NCBI RefSeq assembly: GCF_004786015.1
Contig: NZ_CP032096.1
Location: forward strand, 806,001-870,000
Source: Hydrogenovibrio crunogenus
GTDB lineage: Bacteria > Pseudomonadota > Gammaproteobacteria > Thiomicrospirales > Thiomicrospiraceae
Length of the DNA stretch: 64,000 bases
Direction: 5' to 3'
The notes under the pieces are model-generated. The model was given only the letters and a program-made list of their open reading frames with translations, made no database searches and was not told where the DNA came from. Made by a program: the position numbers and the translations under genes. Shown in pieces: positions 29,135-38,854 of the stretch. The first letter of the stretch is position 1; every line of letters starts with the position of its first letter.

Positions 29135-29749
29135 ATGAGCATTAAACAAATTCCAGCATCTGATTTTAAGCTAGCCGTTATTGATAGTTCTTTGCATAAT
29201 CCAATAGCCGTTTTTTTTACGGCAAGTTGGTGCGAGCCTTGTCAGGAAGTGAATGCATTGTTAGAAACTGTTGCCAAGGAATATGAAGAGCGTCTTAATA
29301 TTGCGGTTATTGATATTGATGATAAAGAGGTCGATCAAGTTTTAGATGACTGTAAGGTTGAGTCGATTCCTGATTTAAAACTGTTTCATAAAAAAGAACT
29401 GGTGGCGCAAGCTAAGGGTGTGTTGTCTAAGGTGCAAATAGATAAATTATTAGAGCCTTATGTTTTAACAGAGCAACAACATCGTATTCATGTTTTAGAA
29501 AAACAAATTGAGATATTACTGGCTTCAGAACAGTATGAAGAAGCGCAAAGTATTGTGGGAATTTACAGCTCTAAATACCCGCTAGATCAAGAAGTAAAAT
29601 TGATTGAAATAGCTATTGCGGTAAAAATGAATCTTATCGACTTGGCTAGCCAACTTATTCAAGCGTTACCAACAACGTTAAAAGAAAATGCCAAGGCTAA
29701 AGAAGTGATTGGTTTGATAGAAAATATGCAACATCAAACGGTTCAATAG
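29135..29749 (+). CDS. Thioredoxin-fold protein with TPR-like tail (CnoX/YbbN-like)
   Basis: Residues 1-110 form a thioredoxin domain with the redox pair in ASWCEPCQE and the cis-proline in VESIPDLKLF. Residues 120-200 are helical and TPR-like, as in YbbN/CnoX chaperedoxins, though the protein is shorter (204 residues against about 280). The CxxC pair is intact, suggesting true redox activity. It lies 14 bp upstream of hypF and is probably co-transcribed, so it may protect hydrogenase maturation cysteines; that role is inferred. Confidence 0.8.
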   Translation: MSIKQIPASDFKLAVIDSSLHNPIAVFFTASWCEPCQEVNALLETVAKEYEERLNIAVIDIDDKEVDQVLDDCKVESIPDLKLFHKKELVAQAKGVLSKVQIDKLLEPYVLTEQQHRIHVLEKQIEILLASEQYEEAQSIVGIYSSKYPLDQEVKLIEIAIAVKMNLIDLASQLIQALPTTLKENAKAKEVIGLIENMQHQTVQ

Positions 29750-29763
29750 TTAGGCCTTATTAG

Positions 29764-32175
29764 ATGTTTGCTTTTTGCAATATTCGAGTAACTGGCTGTG
29801 TTCAAGGTGTAGGATTTAGGCCGTTTATTTGGCAGTTAGCAAAACAGTTTGAAGCGACGGGTTGGGTATTAAATGATTCGGAAGGTGTTTTGATTGATAT
29901 CAAAATACATAATGTACAGTTACAGCGCTTTGTTGATGAGATTAAAAAAAATGCTCCGGCTTTGGCAAGTGTTGAAACGGTAGCCGTAACGAATATTGTT
30001 AGCCCTCAACAAATTGAAAAGCTAAACACGGTAAGTGGTTTTGATATTGTAGAAAGTAAAACAGGCGTGATGAATACTGTTGTATTGCCTGATGCGGCCA
30101 CTTGTGATTTATGTCGTTCTGAGATAAATGATCCCAAAAACAGACGTTATGGTTATGCGTTTACCAACTGCACACTTTGCGGGCCAAGATATTCCATTAT
30201 TAAAAACATGCCTTATGATCGAGCACAGACATCTATGGCTGATTTTGAAATGTGTGATGCATGCTTGGCTGAATATAACAATCCTGCGGATAGACGTTTT
30301 CATGCACAACCCAATGCTTGCCCTGATTGTGGGCCTAAATTGTATTTGGCTAAACACGGCGAAATAAAAGAAAATCAAAATTACCAGGCCTGGTCATTTG
30401 AGGATTTAGATTCTGATTCAATGTTTGACCAGGCCTGCTTATTTTTAAAACAAGGCAAGATTTTAGCTGTAAAAGGCTTAGGTGGTTATCACTTGGTGTG
30501 TGATGCTATGAATGATAAAGCTTGCAATTTATTGCGTGAACGTAAATATCGTCCAGCTAAGCCATTTGCTTTAATGGCGGCAGATATTGAAAGTGTTGGC
30601 CATTATTGTGATGTTGGAAACAGCGCTAAAACTTGGTTAAGTTCGGTACAGTCGCCCATTGTTTTAATGCCTAAGTTAACCAAAAATACTTCACCATATT
30701 CCCTTTCAGAATCCATTGCTCCTAATCAATCAAAACTTGGTTTTATGTTACCGAGTAATCCATTGCATATTTTATTAATGCAAAAGTGGCAAAAAGAATC
30801 GGGGCATGGAGTATTGGTTTTTACTTCTGCAAACCGTTCTGGCATGCCGCAAGCTTATTTGCAAGAACATGAAAAGGCTTTATTAGATTTGGCAGATCAT
30901 TTATTGACTCATAATCGTCCGATTGTAAGACGTTTAGAAGATTCGGTTGTTTTAATTACGCCAGATGATGACTTTTTGGTGTTGCGGCAGTCTAGAGGGT
31001 TTTCGCCTTTTAAAGTGAATTTACCTAAAGGATTTGAAGTAGATACTGCTACGATTTCAGCGGGTGGTGATTTAAAAAATTCAATAGCCATTAGGCATCA
31101 CGGGCAAATTATTCTGTCTCATTATTTGGGAGACTTAGCTAATTTTGATGTACAAACCGCATACAAAGAAGCGTTGGATGATTTGACTAAGCTGTATCAA
31201 TTAAGGCCTGAAAAAATTCAAACGGATTTGCATCCAGGTTATTTTTCAAGTGGATTTATGGATGATTTTAGTCGAAATCATGGTTTAAAAAACAATCCTG
31301 TTCAACATCACCACGCGCATTTTAATGCCTGTATGGTTGAAAATGGTATACCTGATTCTGGTGCAAATTACTTGGGTGTTATTCTTGATGGTTTGGGGTA
31401 CGGTGAAGAAAACCATTTTTGGGGTGGTGAGTTTTTGTATGGTAATTATCATGCCGTTAACAGAGTGGCTTCACTTCAAGCTAAGCCGTTATTGGGTGGC
31501 GATAAAGCAAATAAAGAGCCTTGGCGAAATTTATATGCTTATTTAAGAGATTTAAAAGATTTTGCTGGGTTAGATGTTTTATTGAATGAATATAAATCGG
31601 CACAAAGTTTGGCAAAACTCAAAAACAAGCCGATTGATTTATTGGAACAGATGTTTAAACAGTCTATTAATTCACCAATGTCTTCATCAGCGGGCCGTTT
31701 ATTTGATGCCGTTTCAGCTTTATGTAATATCTGTTTTGAACAAGTGAGTTATGAAGGCCAAGCAGCGACGGAATTTGAGGCTTATGTTTCAAAAGAAGGC
31801 GTTCTTAAAAATAAAGACTTGGGTTATTTATGTGAGATTGTGAGTAATAGTCGCGAAAGTGAACAGGAATTAAATTACCTGCTTTCTGTTGGTTCTATTT
31901 TTAAAGCGGTTTTAGTTGATATTGAGCAGGGCGTTTTGTTAGAGGATATTGCTTGTCGTTTTCATATTGGTTTTGCTAATGGAATCGTGAGTATGATTAG
32001 TAAACTAAAAAATGAATATGATTTTGATTCGGTTGTATTTAGTGGTGGGGTTTGCCAAAACAGTTGGTTAATTTATTTAATTGAACACGCAATGCCAAAA
32101 GAGATTGCTGTTTTAAAACATCGAATGTTGCCTGCTAATGATCAGTCAATAGCAATAGGCCAAGCCGTTAAGTAA
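29764..32175 (+). CDS. hypF: Hydrogenase maturation carbamoyltransferase HypF
   Basis: The 803-residue length is usual. Domains in order: acylphosphatase (VTGCVQGVGFRPF), two zinc-finger pairs (CDLCRSE, CTLCGPR, CDACLAEY, CPDCGPK), a YrdC-like domain (KGLGGYHLVCDA), and the Kae1-like domain with HHHAHFNACM and FSGGVCQNSWL. HypF moves carbamoyl phosphate via carbamoyl-AMP to the C-terminal cysteine of HypE, making the CN ligands of the NiFe site. It is separated from the other hyp genes by hyaABC. A palindrome copy lies between the zinc fingers and the YrdC domain. Confidence 0.97.
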   Translation: MFAFCNIRVTGCVQGVGFRPFIWQLAKQFEATGWVLNDSEGVLIDIKIHNVQLQRFVDEIKKNAPALASVETVAVTNIVSPQQIEKLNTVSGFDIVESKTGVMNTVVLPDAATCDLCRSEINDPKNRRYGYAFTNCTLCGPRYSIIKNMPYDRAQTSMADFEMCDACLAEYNNPADRRFHAQPNACPDCGPKLYLAKHGEIKENQNYQAWSFEDLDSDSMFDQACLFLKQGKILAVKGLGGYHLVCDAMNDKACNLLRERKYRPAKPFALMAADIESVGHYCDVGNSAKTWLSSVQSPIVLMPKLTKNTSPYSLSESIAPNQSKLGFMLPSNPLHILLMQKWQKESGHGVLVFTSANRSGMPQAYLQEHEKALLDLADHLLTHNRPIVRRLEDSVVLITPDDDFLVLRQSRGFSPFKVNLPKGFEVDTATISAGGDLKNSIAIRHHGQIILSHYLGDLANFDVQTAYKEALDDLTKLYQLRPEKIQTDLHPGYFSSGFMDDFSRNHGLKNNPVQHHHAHFNACMVENGIPDSGANYLGVILDGLGYGEENHFWGGEFLYGNYHAVNRVASLQAKPLLGGDKANKEPWRNLYAYLRDLKDFAGLDVLLNEYKSAQSLAKLKNKPIDLLEQMFKQSINSPMSSSAGRLFDAVSALCNICFEQVSYEGQAATEFEAYVSKEGVLKNKDLGYLCEIVSNSRESEQELNYLLSVGSIFKAVLVDIEQGVLLEDIACRFHIGFANGIVSMISKLKNEYDFDSVVFSGGVCQNSWLIYLIEHAMPKEIAVLKHRMLPANDQSIAIGQAVK
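30383..30394. repeat. ACCAGGCCTGGT palindrome, copy 6
   Basis: Exact copy inside hypF, read as Y-Q-A-W-S; a near copy (ACCAGGCCTGCT) follows at 30428-30439. Both lie in a variable linker. Confidence 0.9.
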
Positions 32176-32245
32176 GTTTTTTAAGAGGAGGTTTGTTTTT
32201 TACAGGCCTGGTAAAATCTTTAATACCAATATTTGAAATCAAACA

Positions 32246-32272
32246 TAAAAAAACCTCGCAGTAACTACGAGG
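32246..32272 (-). terminator. Terminator of the hyaABC operon
   Basis: On the minus strand, CCTCG, a 9-base loop, CGAGG and a run of seven T. It lies between convergent hypF and hyaC. Confidence 0.8.
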
Positions 32273-32317
32273 TAAGACTGAGGGAGGGTACTACTATTAA
32301 TTTTTAATTATGTGGGA

Positions 32318-33004
32318 CTATCTTTTATCTTTGAAGAAACGCCAACCGCTAATCATGGTGCTAACCATTGATTGACGAGACATGATATCTTCACGAATGG
32401 CAACGTAAACGTGAGCAATGACAAAAACAGTGATTATCCATAATCCAAGTCTGTGCCATGAATGGACATCTTGGCTTTGACCAAATAGTGGAATTACCCA
32501 GCCAAAAAGAGTGTCCTGCCAACTGCCTAAGCCTGCACCTTCTGAATACAGAGCAAAGCCAGTAAAAATCATCATGATTGAACCTAAAACAAAAATAAAG
32601 AACATAGCAAACTGCGCCATTGGGTTGTGTCCTTCATGTTTTGTTGGTTCTTTCTTTAAGAATGCATACCATTTGAGTTCGTCAATAAAGCCGGCCCACC
32701 ATGATGCGCGCCAAATAGGGATGTAGAATAATTCTCTAGCGTGAGAATTACCGACAATCGCCCAATAGATTCTTCCTAAGAAGCCAACGGCAAATATATA
32801 AGCTGCAGAGAAGTGAAGAAAGCGGATGGTTCCCATTACATAATGGTCCGACGCTTCACCGCTAAGAGTTGGTAAAGGATTACCAATAAAGTAACCTGTT
32901 ACCGCAAGTACAAGAATGGCAAGCATATTAATCCAGTGCCATAGTCGTACAGGAGCTTCATAGACATAAACCTTTTCAACTCCTGTTAAGTTTTCATGAG
33001 ACAT
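32318..33004 (-). CDS. hyaC: [NiFe]-hydrogenase b-type cytochrome subunit
   Basis: This 228-residue membrane protein begins with the family signature YVYEAPVRLWHWINM and has four hydrophobic helices. Conserved His (RLWHW, RFLHF, WHRLGLW, AHVYV) ligate two b haems. It anchors the HyaAB dimer to the periplasmic side of the membrane and passes electrons to the quinone pool. It is the last gene of hyaABC, 47 bp after hyaB, followed by a hairpin terminator. Confidence 0.95.
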   Translation of the reverse strand: MSHENLTGVEKVYVYEAPVRLWHWINMLAILVLAVTGYFIGNPLPTLSGEASDHYVMGTIRFLHFSAAYIFAVGFLGRIYWAIVGNSHARELFYIPIWRASWWAGFIDELKWYAFLKKEPTKHEGHNPMAQFAMFFIFVLGSIMMIFTGFALYSEGAGLGSWQDTLFGWVIPLFGQSQDVHSWHRLGLWIITVFVIAHVYVAIREDIMSRQSMVSTMISGWRFFKDKR

Positions 33005-33051
33005 TTTATTCTCCTTTATGCTCTCTTAGTTGCCTAAGAGAGCAATCCGTT

Positions 33052-34887
33052 TTATCTAACCGTTACTGTTGCCATGTCTTGGCCGTCTTCACTCATAACG
33101 TGAGTTGAACAAGCTAAACAAGGGTCAAAACTATGCAAGGTTCTAAGGATCTCAACTGGCTGTTCTGGATTAGCCATTGGAGTGCCCATTAGAGAGGCTT
33201 CAAATGCCCCAATATTACCTTCTGGATCACGAGGAGAGCCGTTCCATGTTGTTGGAACAACGGCTTGATAGTTTTTGATTTTGCCATCTTCAATAACAAT
33301 CCAGTGAGCCAGTGCTCCACGTGGAGCGGCAACCGTTCCAACCCCTTTAGCAAACTTAGGCCAAGTGACAGGATCCCATTTCTCGGTATTTGCTGTAGAT
33401 GAATCGCCATTTTTAATATTGCTAATAAGTTGGTTGAAATCATCAAGCATCATATCGCCACAGTATTCTGATTCTAAAGCTCGGGCTAAAGTTCTTCCGA
33501 TGGTTGAACCTAAAAAGACTTTTAGATCAGTGATGTCAGTATGGTTTGGATCAAGAATACGACATACAGCATTAAAACGATCTAATGACGTTGTAATTTG
33601 ATTCGTAACGTACTCAACACCTTGTGCGTATGCCAAGATATAACGAGCAAGAGGCCCAACCTCAACAGCATGGCCTCTCCAACGAGGAGATTTGATCCAT
33701 GAATATTTAGCAGATTCATCCAGTTCTTTAATATCCGTTTTTGTACCAACGGTATTTCCGCCAAGTTCATAATTAGGTTCAGTAATACCATCCCAAGGAT
33801 GTAATCCTTTGGTTTCATCGGGGTAGCTATACCAAGAGTGAGTGACAAACTCTTGAACTTGTTCTGGATCTTTTGGATCGACAGGGTGAACAGTAGACCA
33901 ATCACCACCAATGATTGCACCACCAGGTAGCTGATCAGTTGATTTATCACCATACGCTTTAGGATAAGCGCCATAATCCATTACATCGGTAGCAGAAAGC
34001 CCGCCACCATATAGCCAATCTTTATAGAAAGCGGCAATAGCAATAACATCAGGTACATATACGTTTGTGTTGAATTTACGTCCTTCTTGAATTCTTGCTT
34101 CCACAAAATTAAGGCGTTCCATATTAATTGGCGCACCTGCAGACATATCTCCATCCATGTTTATTGCACAAGGAACACCACCAACCATATAGTTAGGGTG
34201 TGGGTTTTTACCACCAAAAATAGCGTGAATTTTAACAATTTCTTTCTGGAAATCTAACGCTTCTAAATAGTGAGTAACCGCCATTAAATCTGCTTCTGGC
34301 GATAATTTATAAGCTGTACTATCCCAGTAACCATTTTTAAAAATACCCAGTTGACCAGATTCAACAAATTTTTGAATACGAGTTTGAATGTCTTTAAAGT
34401 AGCCAGGGCTAGACATTGGGTGTGATGGCGATACAATTTTTTGTAGCTCAGACGTTGCTTTAGGGTCTGCTTTAAGTGCATTTACAGGGTTAACCCAGTC
34501 AAGTGCATGCAGGTGATAAAAGTGAACGATGTGATCGTGAATTTGTAATGTTTTTGCCATGATTTCACGAATTAAGACGGCGTTTTGAGGGATTTCTATA
34601 TCTAGAGCATCTTCAACGGCGCGAACAGAAGCAAGTGCATGACAACCTGTGCATACGCCACAGATACGTTCTACAAATGCCCATGCATCACGAGGGTCGC
34701 GACCTCTTAATATAACTTCTAAACCACGCCACATAGTGCCTGTTGATACGGCATTTTGAATAACGTTGTTTTCATCAACGTTTACTTCACAGCGCATATG
34801 CCCTTCGATACGAGTAACAGGGTCAACCACTACTCGGCGTCCACCGTTATTCATTTCATAATTATTTGGTGTTTTTAAAATAGACAT
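33052..34887 (-). CDS. hyaB: Uptake [NiFe]-hydrogenase large subunit
   Basis: This 611-residue protein carries the NiFe-site motifs [10 protein letters not shown] (Cys76, Cys79) and DPCLACSTH (Cys590, Cys593). A 15-residue tail after His596 is the peptide removed by endopeptidase HyaD. It oxidises H2 in the periplasm, exported together with the Tat-signalled small subunit. The 47 residues of C-terminal context match group 1 enzymes. It follows hyaA by 2 bp, so they are coupled. Confidence 0.97.
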   Translation of the reverse strand: MSILKTPNNYEMNNGGRRVVVDPVTRIEGHMRCEVNVDENNVIQNAVSTGTMWRGLEVILRGRDPRDAWAFVERICGVCTGCHALASVRAVEDALDIEIPQNAVLIREIMAKTLQIHDHIVHFYHLHALDWVNPVNALKADPKATSELQKIVSPSHPMSSPGYFKDIQTRIQKFVESGQLGIFKNGYWDSTAYKLSPEADLMAVTHYLEALDFQKEIVKIHAIFGGKNPHPNYMVGGVPCAINMDGDMSAGAPINMERLNFVEARIQEGRKFNTNVYVPDVIAIAAFYKDWLYGGGLSATDVMDYGAYPKAYGDKSTDQLPGGAIIGGDWSTVHPVDPKDPEQVQEFVTHSWYSYPDETKGLHPWDGITEPNYELGGNTVGTKTDIKELDESAKYSWIKSPRWRGHAVEVGPLARYILAYAQGVEYVTNQITTSLDRFNAVCRILDPNHTDITDLKVFLGSTIGRTLARALESEYCGDMMLDDFNQLISNIKNGDSSTANTEKWDPVTWPKFAKGVGTVAAPRGALAHWIVIEDGKIKNYQAVVPTTWNGSPRDPEGNIGAFEASLMGTPMANPEQPVEILRTLHSFDPCLACSTHVMSEDGQDMATVTVR

Positions 34888-34889
34888 GC

Positions 34890-35975
34890 TTATTCATCTC
34901 CCTTTTTCTGAGAAGCTTTGACTGCACTCATTGCAGCGTGTGCAACAACGGCGGCACCAACAACACCTACAGCGGCGGTACCAATTTTGTCGGCAGTAGA
35001 TTCAATACCAAATGCATTCATTTCAGTGTCACGAGAATAGAAAGAGCCTTTATCCCAGAAGCCATCTTCTGAACAACCAATACAACCATGACCAGCTTGG
35101 ATAGGGAAAGATGTTCCCTCATTCCAGCGTACAGTAGAGCATGCGTTATATGTTGTAGGGCCTTTACAGCCTACTTTATATAAGCAGTAACCTTTACGAG
35201 CACCTTCATCATCCCATTCTTCTACAAATTGACCTGCGTCAAAGTGAGGGCGGCGATAGCATTTGTCATGGATTCGTTGTGAATAAAACATTTTAGGACG
35301 ACCTTGTCGGTCAAGTTCTGGAATCTGGTCAAATGTAAGCATGTAGGTAATAACACCTGTCATAACTTCTGCAATAGGTGGGCAACCAGGTACTTTAATA
35401 ATAGGTTTGTCATAGCCTGCACCTAAAAATTTGTGTACTGGGGTTGCTTGTGTAGGATTTGGTTTAGCGGCCTGTACGCAACCCCACGAAGCACATGAAC
35501 CCCAAGAGATGATTGCTTTGGCATCTTCAGCCATCCATTTTAACTGTTCAGAAAAAGGTTTACCGCCAATGATACAAGACATTCCATCTTGGTTAAGAGG
35601 TGGGTTACCTTCAACTGCTAAAATGTAATTGCCTTTATATTTTTCTTTGATTTCGCTCAGAATCGCTTCAGCTTGATGACCGGCAGAGGCCATTAACGTA
35701 TCGTCATAATCTAAAGAGATCATTGATAACACAACATCTTTAGCTAAAGGATGAGCTGCTCTAATAAATGACTCAGAACAACAGGTACATTCTAACCCGT
35801 GCAACCAAATAACAGGAGTACGAGGTTTGGTTTCCATTGCTGTGGCAATTTTGTTTGCATAGGCTGGTCCAAGGCCTAGCGCTGCGGCAGTCAAGCTGCA
35901 ATATTTTAAAAAGCTACGACGTGTAATTCCTTGTCGGCGCATGACTTCGTAAAATGTTTCAACAGATGATGACAT
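34890..35975 (-). CDS. hyaA: Uptake [NiFe]-hydrogenase small subunit, oxygen-tolerant type
   Basis: This 361-residue protein has a twin-arginine signal ([10 protein letters not shown], Arg19-Arg20) and a C-terminal membrane anchor (about residues 320-345). The proximal cluster region has CTCC (Cys63, 65, 66), and GSCASWGC carries a further cysteine. Those extra cysteines, in place of Gly, are the known mark of the [4Fe-3S] cluster of group 1d oxygen-tolerant hydrogenases. It also binds a medial and a distal cluster. Upstream are a ribosome-binding site (GAGGA) and a sigma-54 promoter. Confidence 0.96.
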   Translation of the reverse strand: MSSSVETFYEVMRRQGITRRSFLKYCSLTAAALGLGPAYANKIATAMETKPRTPVIWLHGLECTCCSESFIRAAHPLAKDVVLSMISLDYDDTLMASAGHQAEAILSEIKEKYKGNYILAVEGNPPLNQDGMSCIIGGKPFSEQLKWMAEDAKAIISWGSCASWGCVQAAKPNPTQATPVHKFLGAGYDKPIIKVPGCPPIAEVMTGVITYMLTFDQIPELDRQGRPKMFYSQRIHDKCYRRPHFDAGQFVEEWDDEGARKGYCLYKVGCKGPTTYNACSTVRWNEGTSFPIQAGHGCIGCSEDGFWDKGSFYSRDTEMNAFGIESTADKIGTAAVGVVGAAVVAHAAMSAVKASQKKGDE

Positions 35976-36080
35976 AAGTAATCCTCTAGTATTTTTTTAG
36001 AATGCCAGTCACGGTTTATTTTTGTGCTGACATCTCATGAATTAATTCCAGAATGAAATCTGAAAATCTGGAGGTAATCC

Positions 36081-36096
36081 AGCAGTGGAAGTGCCA
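36081..36096 (-). promoter_or_regulatory. Sigma-54 promoter of hyaABC
   Basis: On the minus strand TGGCAC and CTGCT are separated by 5 bp (consensus TGGCAC-N5-TTGCW; only the first base of the second box differs). The hyaA ATG is about 100 bp downstream. HoxA, encoded in the cluster, is an NtrC-type activator with an intact GAFTGA loop, consistent with this promoter. Confidence 0.78.
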
Positions 36097-36199
36097 AAAG
36101 TCTATTTAGTTATAAAAAACAATAAGATAGGTTAAAAAATGGTAAAAATGGCAAAAATAAATTGAGATAGTTATTTCCAATTATTGTTTTAAACGGTAA

Positions 36200-36239
36200 C
36201 TAAGTATTCGTAATTTTGTATTTCTATAATTGTACTTAG
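36200..36239. promoter_or_regulatory. Inverted repeat in the hyaA-hyaD intergenic region
   Basis: CTAAGTA at 36200-36206 is repeated inverted at 36233-36239, about 100 bp upstream of the sigma-54 boxes. AACTAAGTAT recurs near 36312. Position and symmetry suit an activator (HoxA) or IHF-type site. Confidence 0.4.
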
Positions 36240-36276
36240 GTTTTAGTTTTGTTTATGTGGGTATAGTAACTTTTGA

Positions 36277-36306
36277 TTGGAATAAAAAAAGACTAATTCG
36301 TATCAT
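36277..36306 (+). promoter_or_regulatory. Possible sigma-70 promoter of hyaD operon
   Basis: TTGGAA, 18 bp, then TATCAT; the GTG start of hyaD is 33 bp downstream. Confidence 0.4.
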
Positions 36307-36338
36307 TGTGAAAACTAAGTATACATATTGGAATAAAA

Positions 36339-37031
36339 GTGAAAACTTTAATACTCGGAATAGGAAACTTGCTTTGGGCTGACGAAGGTTTTGGAATTCG
36401 TTGTGTAGAAGCTATGGATGCACTATATGAATTTGATGACTCTGTAGAGCTTATGGATGGTGGTACCCAAGGTATTTATTTAGTTCACCATGTTCAAGAT
36501 GCTGATAATTTAATTGTATTTGATGCAATTGATTATGGACTTGAGCCGGGCGAAGTTAAGGTGATTCGTGATGATAAAGTGCCTAATTTTATGGGGTGTA
36601 AAAAAGTCAGTTTGCACCAAACAGGATTTCAAGAAGTTCTATCAACAGCAAAATTGATGGAAAATTATCCAAAAAATATAGCACTTATTGGGGTGCAGCC
36701 AGAATTGATTGAAGACTTTGGTGGGTCTTTAACGCCTAAAGTAGAAGCGCAATTGGAAAACTGTATTGAAATAGCTGTTGAGATTGTTAAAAGCTGGGGG
36801 GTAGATGTTATTAAGCGCCCAGAACCTGAGTTAAGTCTTGTGCAGAAAGAATTAGATAAAACAAAGTATGAACAGGAGCGACCTGCTGAAGACGTGGCTT
36901 TACGTGTTGGTGATGAACGCGTGCTTGTTGATGATCAATTTAAGTTAAGAGACCAGCCGTTACACCAAGGTATTAGCAATGTTAAAAGCGTACCGATTGA
37001 TGGGCGTAAACTTTTTGAGAGTAAGTCGTAA
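36339..37031 (+). CDS. hyaD: Hydrogenase maturation endopeptidase
   Basis: The N-terminal 160 residues match the HyaD/HupD protease: GIGNLLWADEGFGIR with the nickel-binding Glu, DAIDYG with Asp, and the SLHQTGFQEVL signature with His. It cuts the C-terminal tail from the large subunit once nickel is in place. At 230 residues it is about 35 longer than usual, with an extra charged tail. GTG start, preceded by GGA. The end shares one base with the next ATG. Confidence 0.94.
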   Translation: MKTLILGIGNLLWADEGFGIRCVEAMDALYEFDDSVELMDGGTQGIYLVHHVQDADNLIVFDAIDYGLEPGEVKVIRDDKVPNFMGCKKVSLHQTGFQEVLSTAKLMENYPKNIALIGVQPELIEDFGGSLTPKVEAQLENCIEIAVEIVKSWGVDVIKRPEPELSLVQKELDKTKYEQERPAEDVALRVGDERVLVDDQFKLRDQPLHQGISNVKSVPIDGRKLFESKS

Positions 37032-37333
37032 TGTGTATTGGTGTTCCAATGAAAATTTTATCGTGTGATGAATTGGTCGCTGTTTGTCGTAATGATGAAG
37101 AAAATAGAGATGAAACTGTTGATTTATCCCTGATAGGGACACAAAAAGCAGGCGACTGGGTTTTAGTCTTTATGGGGGCGGCTCGAGAAGTTATTGAGCC
37201 AGACTTATTAGAATCGGTGCTTCAGGCAAGAAAGGCTATGTTTGCAGCGTTAAATGGTGGTGATGTAGATGCATATTTTGCTGATCTTGTTGGTCGAGAG
37301 CCTGAATTGCCAGATTTTTTAAAGAACAAATAA
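37031..37333 (+). CDS. hupF: HypC-family chaperone HupF/HoxL
   Basis: This 100-residue protein begins with MCIGVPMKI, the HypC-family N-terminus with essential Cys2, and has a longer C-terminus than the housekeeping HypC at 43352. HupF/HoxL is the second, hydrogenase-dedicated HypC-type chaperone, helping protect the large subunit during aerobic maturation. Having both HypC and HupF is typical of oxygen-tolerant hydrogenase clusters. Confidence 0.9.
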   Translation: MCIGVPMKILSCDELVAVCRNDEENRDETVDLSLIGTQKAGDWVLVFMGAAREVIEPDLLESVLQARKAMFAALNGGDVDAYFADLVGREPELPDFLKNK

Positions 37334-37344
37334 GAGTAAAGACT

Positions 37345-37755
37345 ATGCCTAGAAGTTTAATTAAACAAATCACAAGCGATTATGGTTACCCTGTTTTAAA
37401 TAGCGATAACTACGATGAATTTGTAAACAATCAAAAAGTTTCTGTTATTTATTTTGGCGGTGATCCAAAAAGATACCCTGAATCAAATGACGTTATTGTT
37501 GTTTTACCAGAGCTTGAAAAAGCATTTAAGAACCAATTTAGCGTTGCTGTTGTTTCAGAGGACGATGAACAAGAGTTATCTAAAAAATATGGTTTTAATA
37601 TGTGGCCTGCTCTTATTTTTTTAAAAAATGGGAAATATATCGACATGATGACCCGTATTCAAGATTGGTCGGATTATATGCGTGAGATTCCTATTATTTT
37701 AGAGAAAGAACCGTCTTATGCGCCATCAATTGGTATTAGTGTAGAAGTCAATTAA
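37345..37755 (+). CDS. hyaE: Thioredoxin-like accessory protein HyaE/HupG
   Basis: This 136-residue protein matches the HyaE/HupG/HoxO family: a thioredoxin fold without a CxxC pair (IYFGGDPKRYPES at that position) and MWPALIFLKNG with the cis-proline. It acts as chaperone for the Tat-exported small subunit. Sits between hupF and hupH in the order usual for hup clusters. Confidence 0.9.
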   Translation: MPRSLIKQITSDYGYPVLNSDNYDEFVNNQKVSVIYFGGDPKRYPESNDVIVVLPELEKAFKNQFSVAVVSEDDEQELSKKYGFNMWPALIFLKNGKYIDMMTRIQDWSDYMREIPIILEKEPSYAPSIGISVEVN

Positions 37756-37768
37756 AGGAACTAATGAT

Positions 37769-38641
37769 ATGAGTCAGTACACAGATTTAAGTATACCAGT
37801 CAGTGTTGTAGGGCCAGGCACACAGCCTAGTGAAGAAGATGGCATGCAGCTAGATTATATGAAAATGCCAAATGATATGAGTGTCTTTAATGCCCCAATT
37901 ATTATGGACGATAATATCGAATCCTACCCTGTTGTTGAAGACCTAATGAATCAGTTAATGAATGCGCTTACTCATTTTAAAGAAGGTGATGATGCTGTTC
38001 GTTTTGATTTTGCAACGTTTGAAGAAAAAGACATTCAGTTTATAAATAAGTTTTTAGGTGAGGGTGAAGTTGCTGTTATTTTTAATGAAGAGAATCGTCA
38101 GTTAAGAATTCAAGAAACGGTTTTAGCCGGTGTTTGGCGTATTGCAGGGCATGAAGATGGCAATATTATTCAAGCTATTGAAGTTGGAACGGTTCCTGTT
38201 GCCATTAGAAATGATACTTTTGCAAAGGCAAATTCAATTATTACGCTTCCTAAAGAGCAGCCTGCAGGCACAATTAATGCGCCGTCTCTATTAACCGAGT
38301 TGAGCGATAAATCTTTTGCATACCTTGTTGGCGATGAAGCACATGTTGTTAATCTAACACTGTTACCTCAGTCTCCAGAAGATTTGGATATGTTAGGCGA
38401 ATACCTTGGTGAAGGACCAACGGTTTTTTTAAGCCGAGGTTATGGTAGCTGCCGAGTGACTTCAACAAATTTAAAACATGTATGGTGGGTTCAATATTTT
38501 AATTCAGAAGATAAATTAATTTTAAATACTCTTGAAGTTGTAGATGTTCCAATCGTCACTCAAGCCTCAATAGAAGATATTAGAGAGAGTAGCGGGCGTA
38601 TAACTGAAATGGTTGAGTCGGTAAAGACAAATGATAAGTAA
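37769..38641 (+). CDS. hupH: Hydrogenase accessory protein HupH/HyaF
   Basis: This 290-residue protein matches HupH/HyaF/HoxQ: an N-terminal PVSVVGPGTQPSEEDG segment and two related domains ending in VWRIAGHEDG and VWWVQYFNSED. It helps mature the small subunit. It overlaps the rubredoxin start by 11 bases. Confidence 0.92.
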   Translation: MSQYTDLSIPVSVVGPGTQPSEEDGMQLDYMKMPNDMSVFNAPIIMDDNIESYPVVEDLMNQLMNALTHFKEGDDAVRFDFATFEEKDIQFINKFLGEGEVAVIFNEENRQLRIQETVLAGVWRIAGHEDGNIIQAIEVGTVPVAIRNDTFAKANSIITLPKEQPAGTINAPSLLTELSDKSFAYLVGDEAHVVNLTLLPQSPEDLDMLGEYLGEGPTVFLSRGYGSCRVTSTNLKHVWWVQYFNSEDKLILNTLEVVDVPIVTQASIEDIRESSGRITEMVESVKTNDK

Positions 38642-38852
38642 AAGCTTTGAGGGTTCTTATCTTGGTGATGATTCACAAATAACCGATGAAACCAAGATGG
38701 AATGCAAAATCTGTTGGTATGTATATGACCCTGCACAAGGTGATGATTATTGGCAGGTGCAACCAGGAACACCATTTACTCAGTTGCCAGCAGAGTGGCG
38801 TTGTCCTGAATGTGATGGCGAAAAAGACCAGTTTATGGTTATTAAGGATTAG
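38631..38852 (+). CDS. hupI: Rubredoxin HupI/HoxR
   Basis: This 73-residue protein has a 23-residue N-terminal extension, then the rubredoxin fold: CKICWYVYDPAQGD and WRCPECDGEKDQF give the two CxxC pairs that bind one iron. HoxR/HupI-type rubredoxins are encoded with oxygen-tolerant hydrogenases and are needed for proper cluster assembly in air. The start overlaps the hupH end. Confidence 0.94.
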   Translation: MISKSFEGSYLGDDSQITDETKMECKICWYVYDPAQGDDYWQVQPGTPFTQLPAEWRCPECDGEKDQFMVIKD

Positions 38853-38854
38853 TT

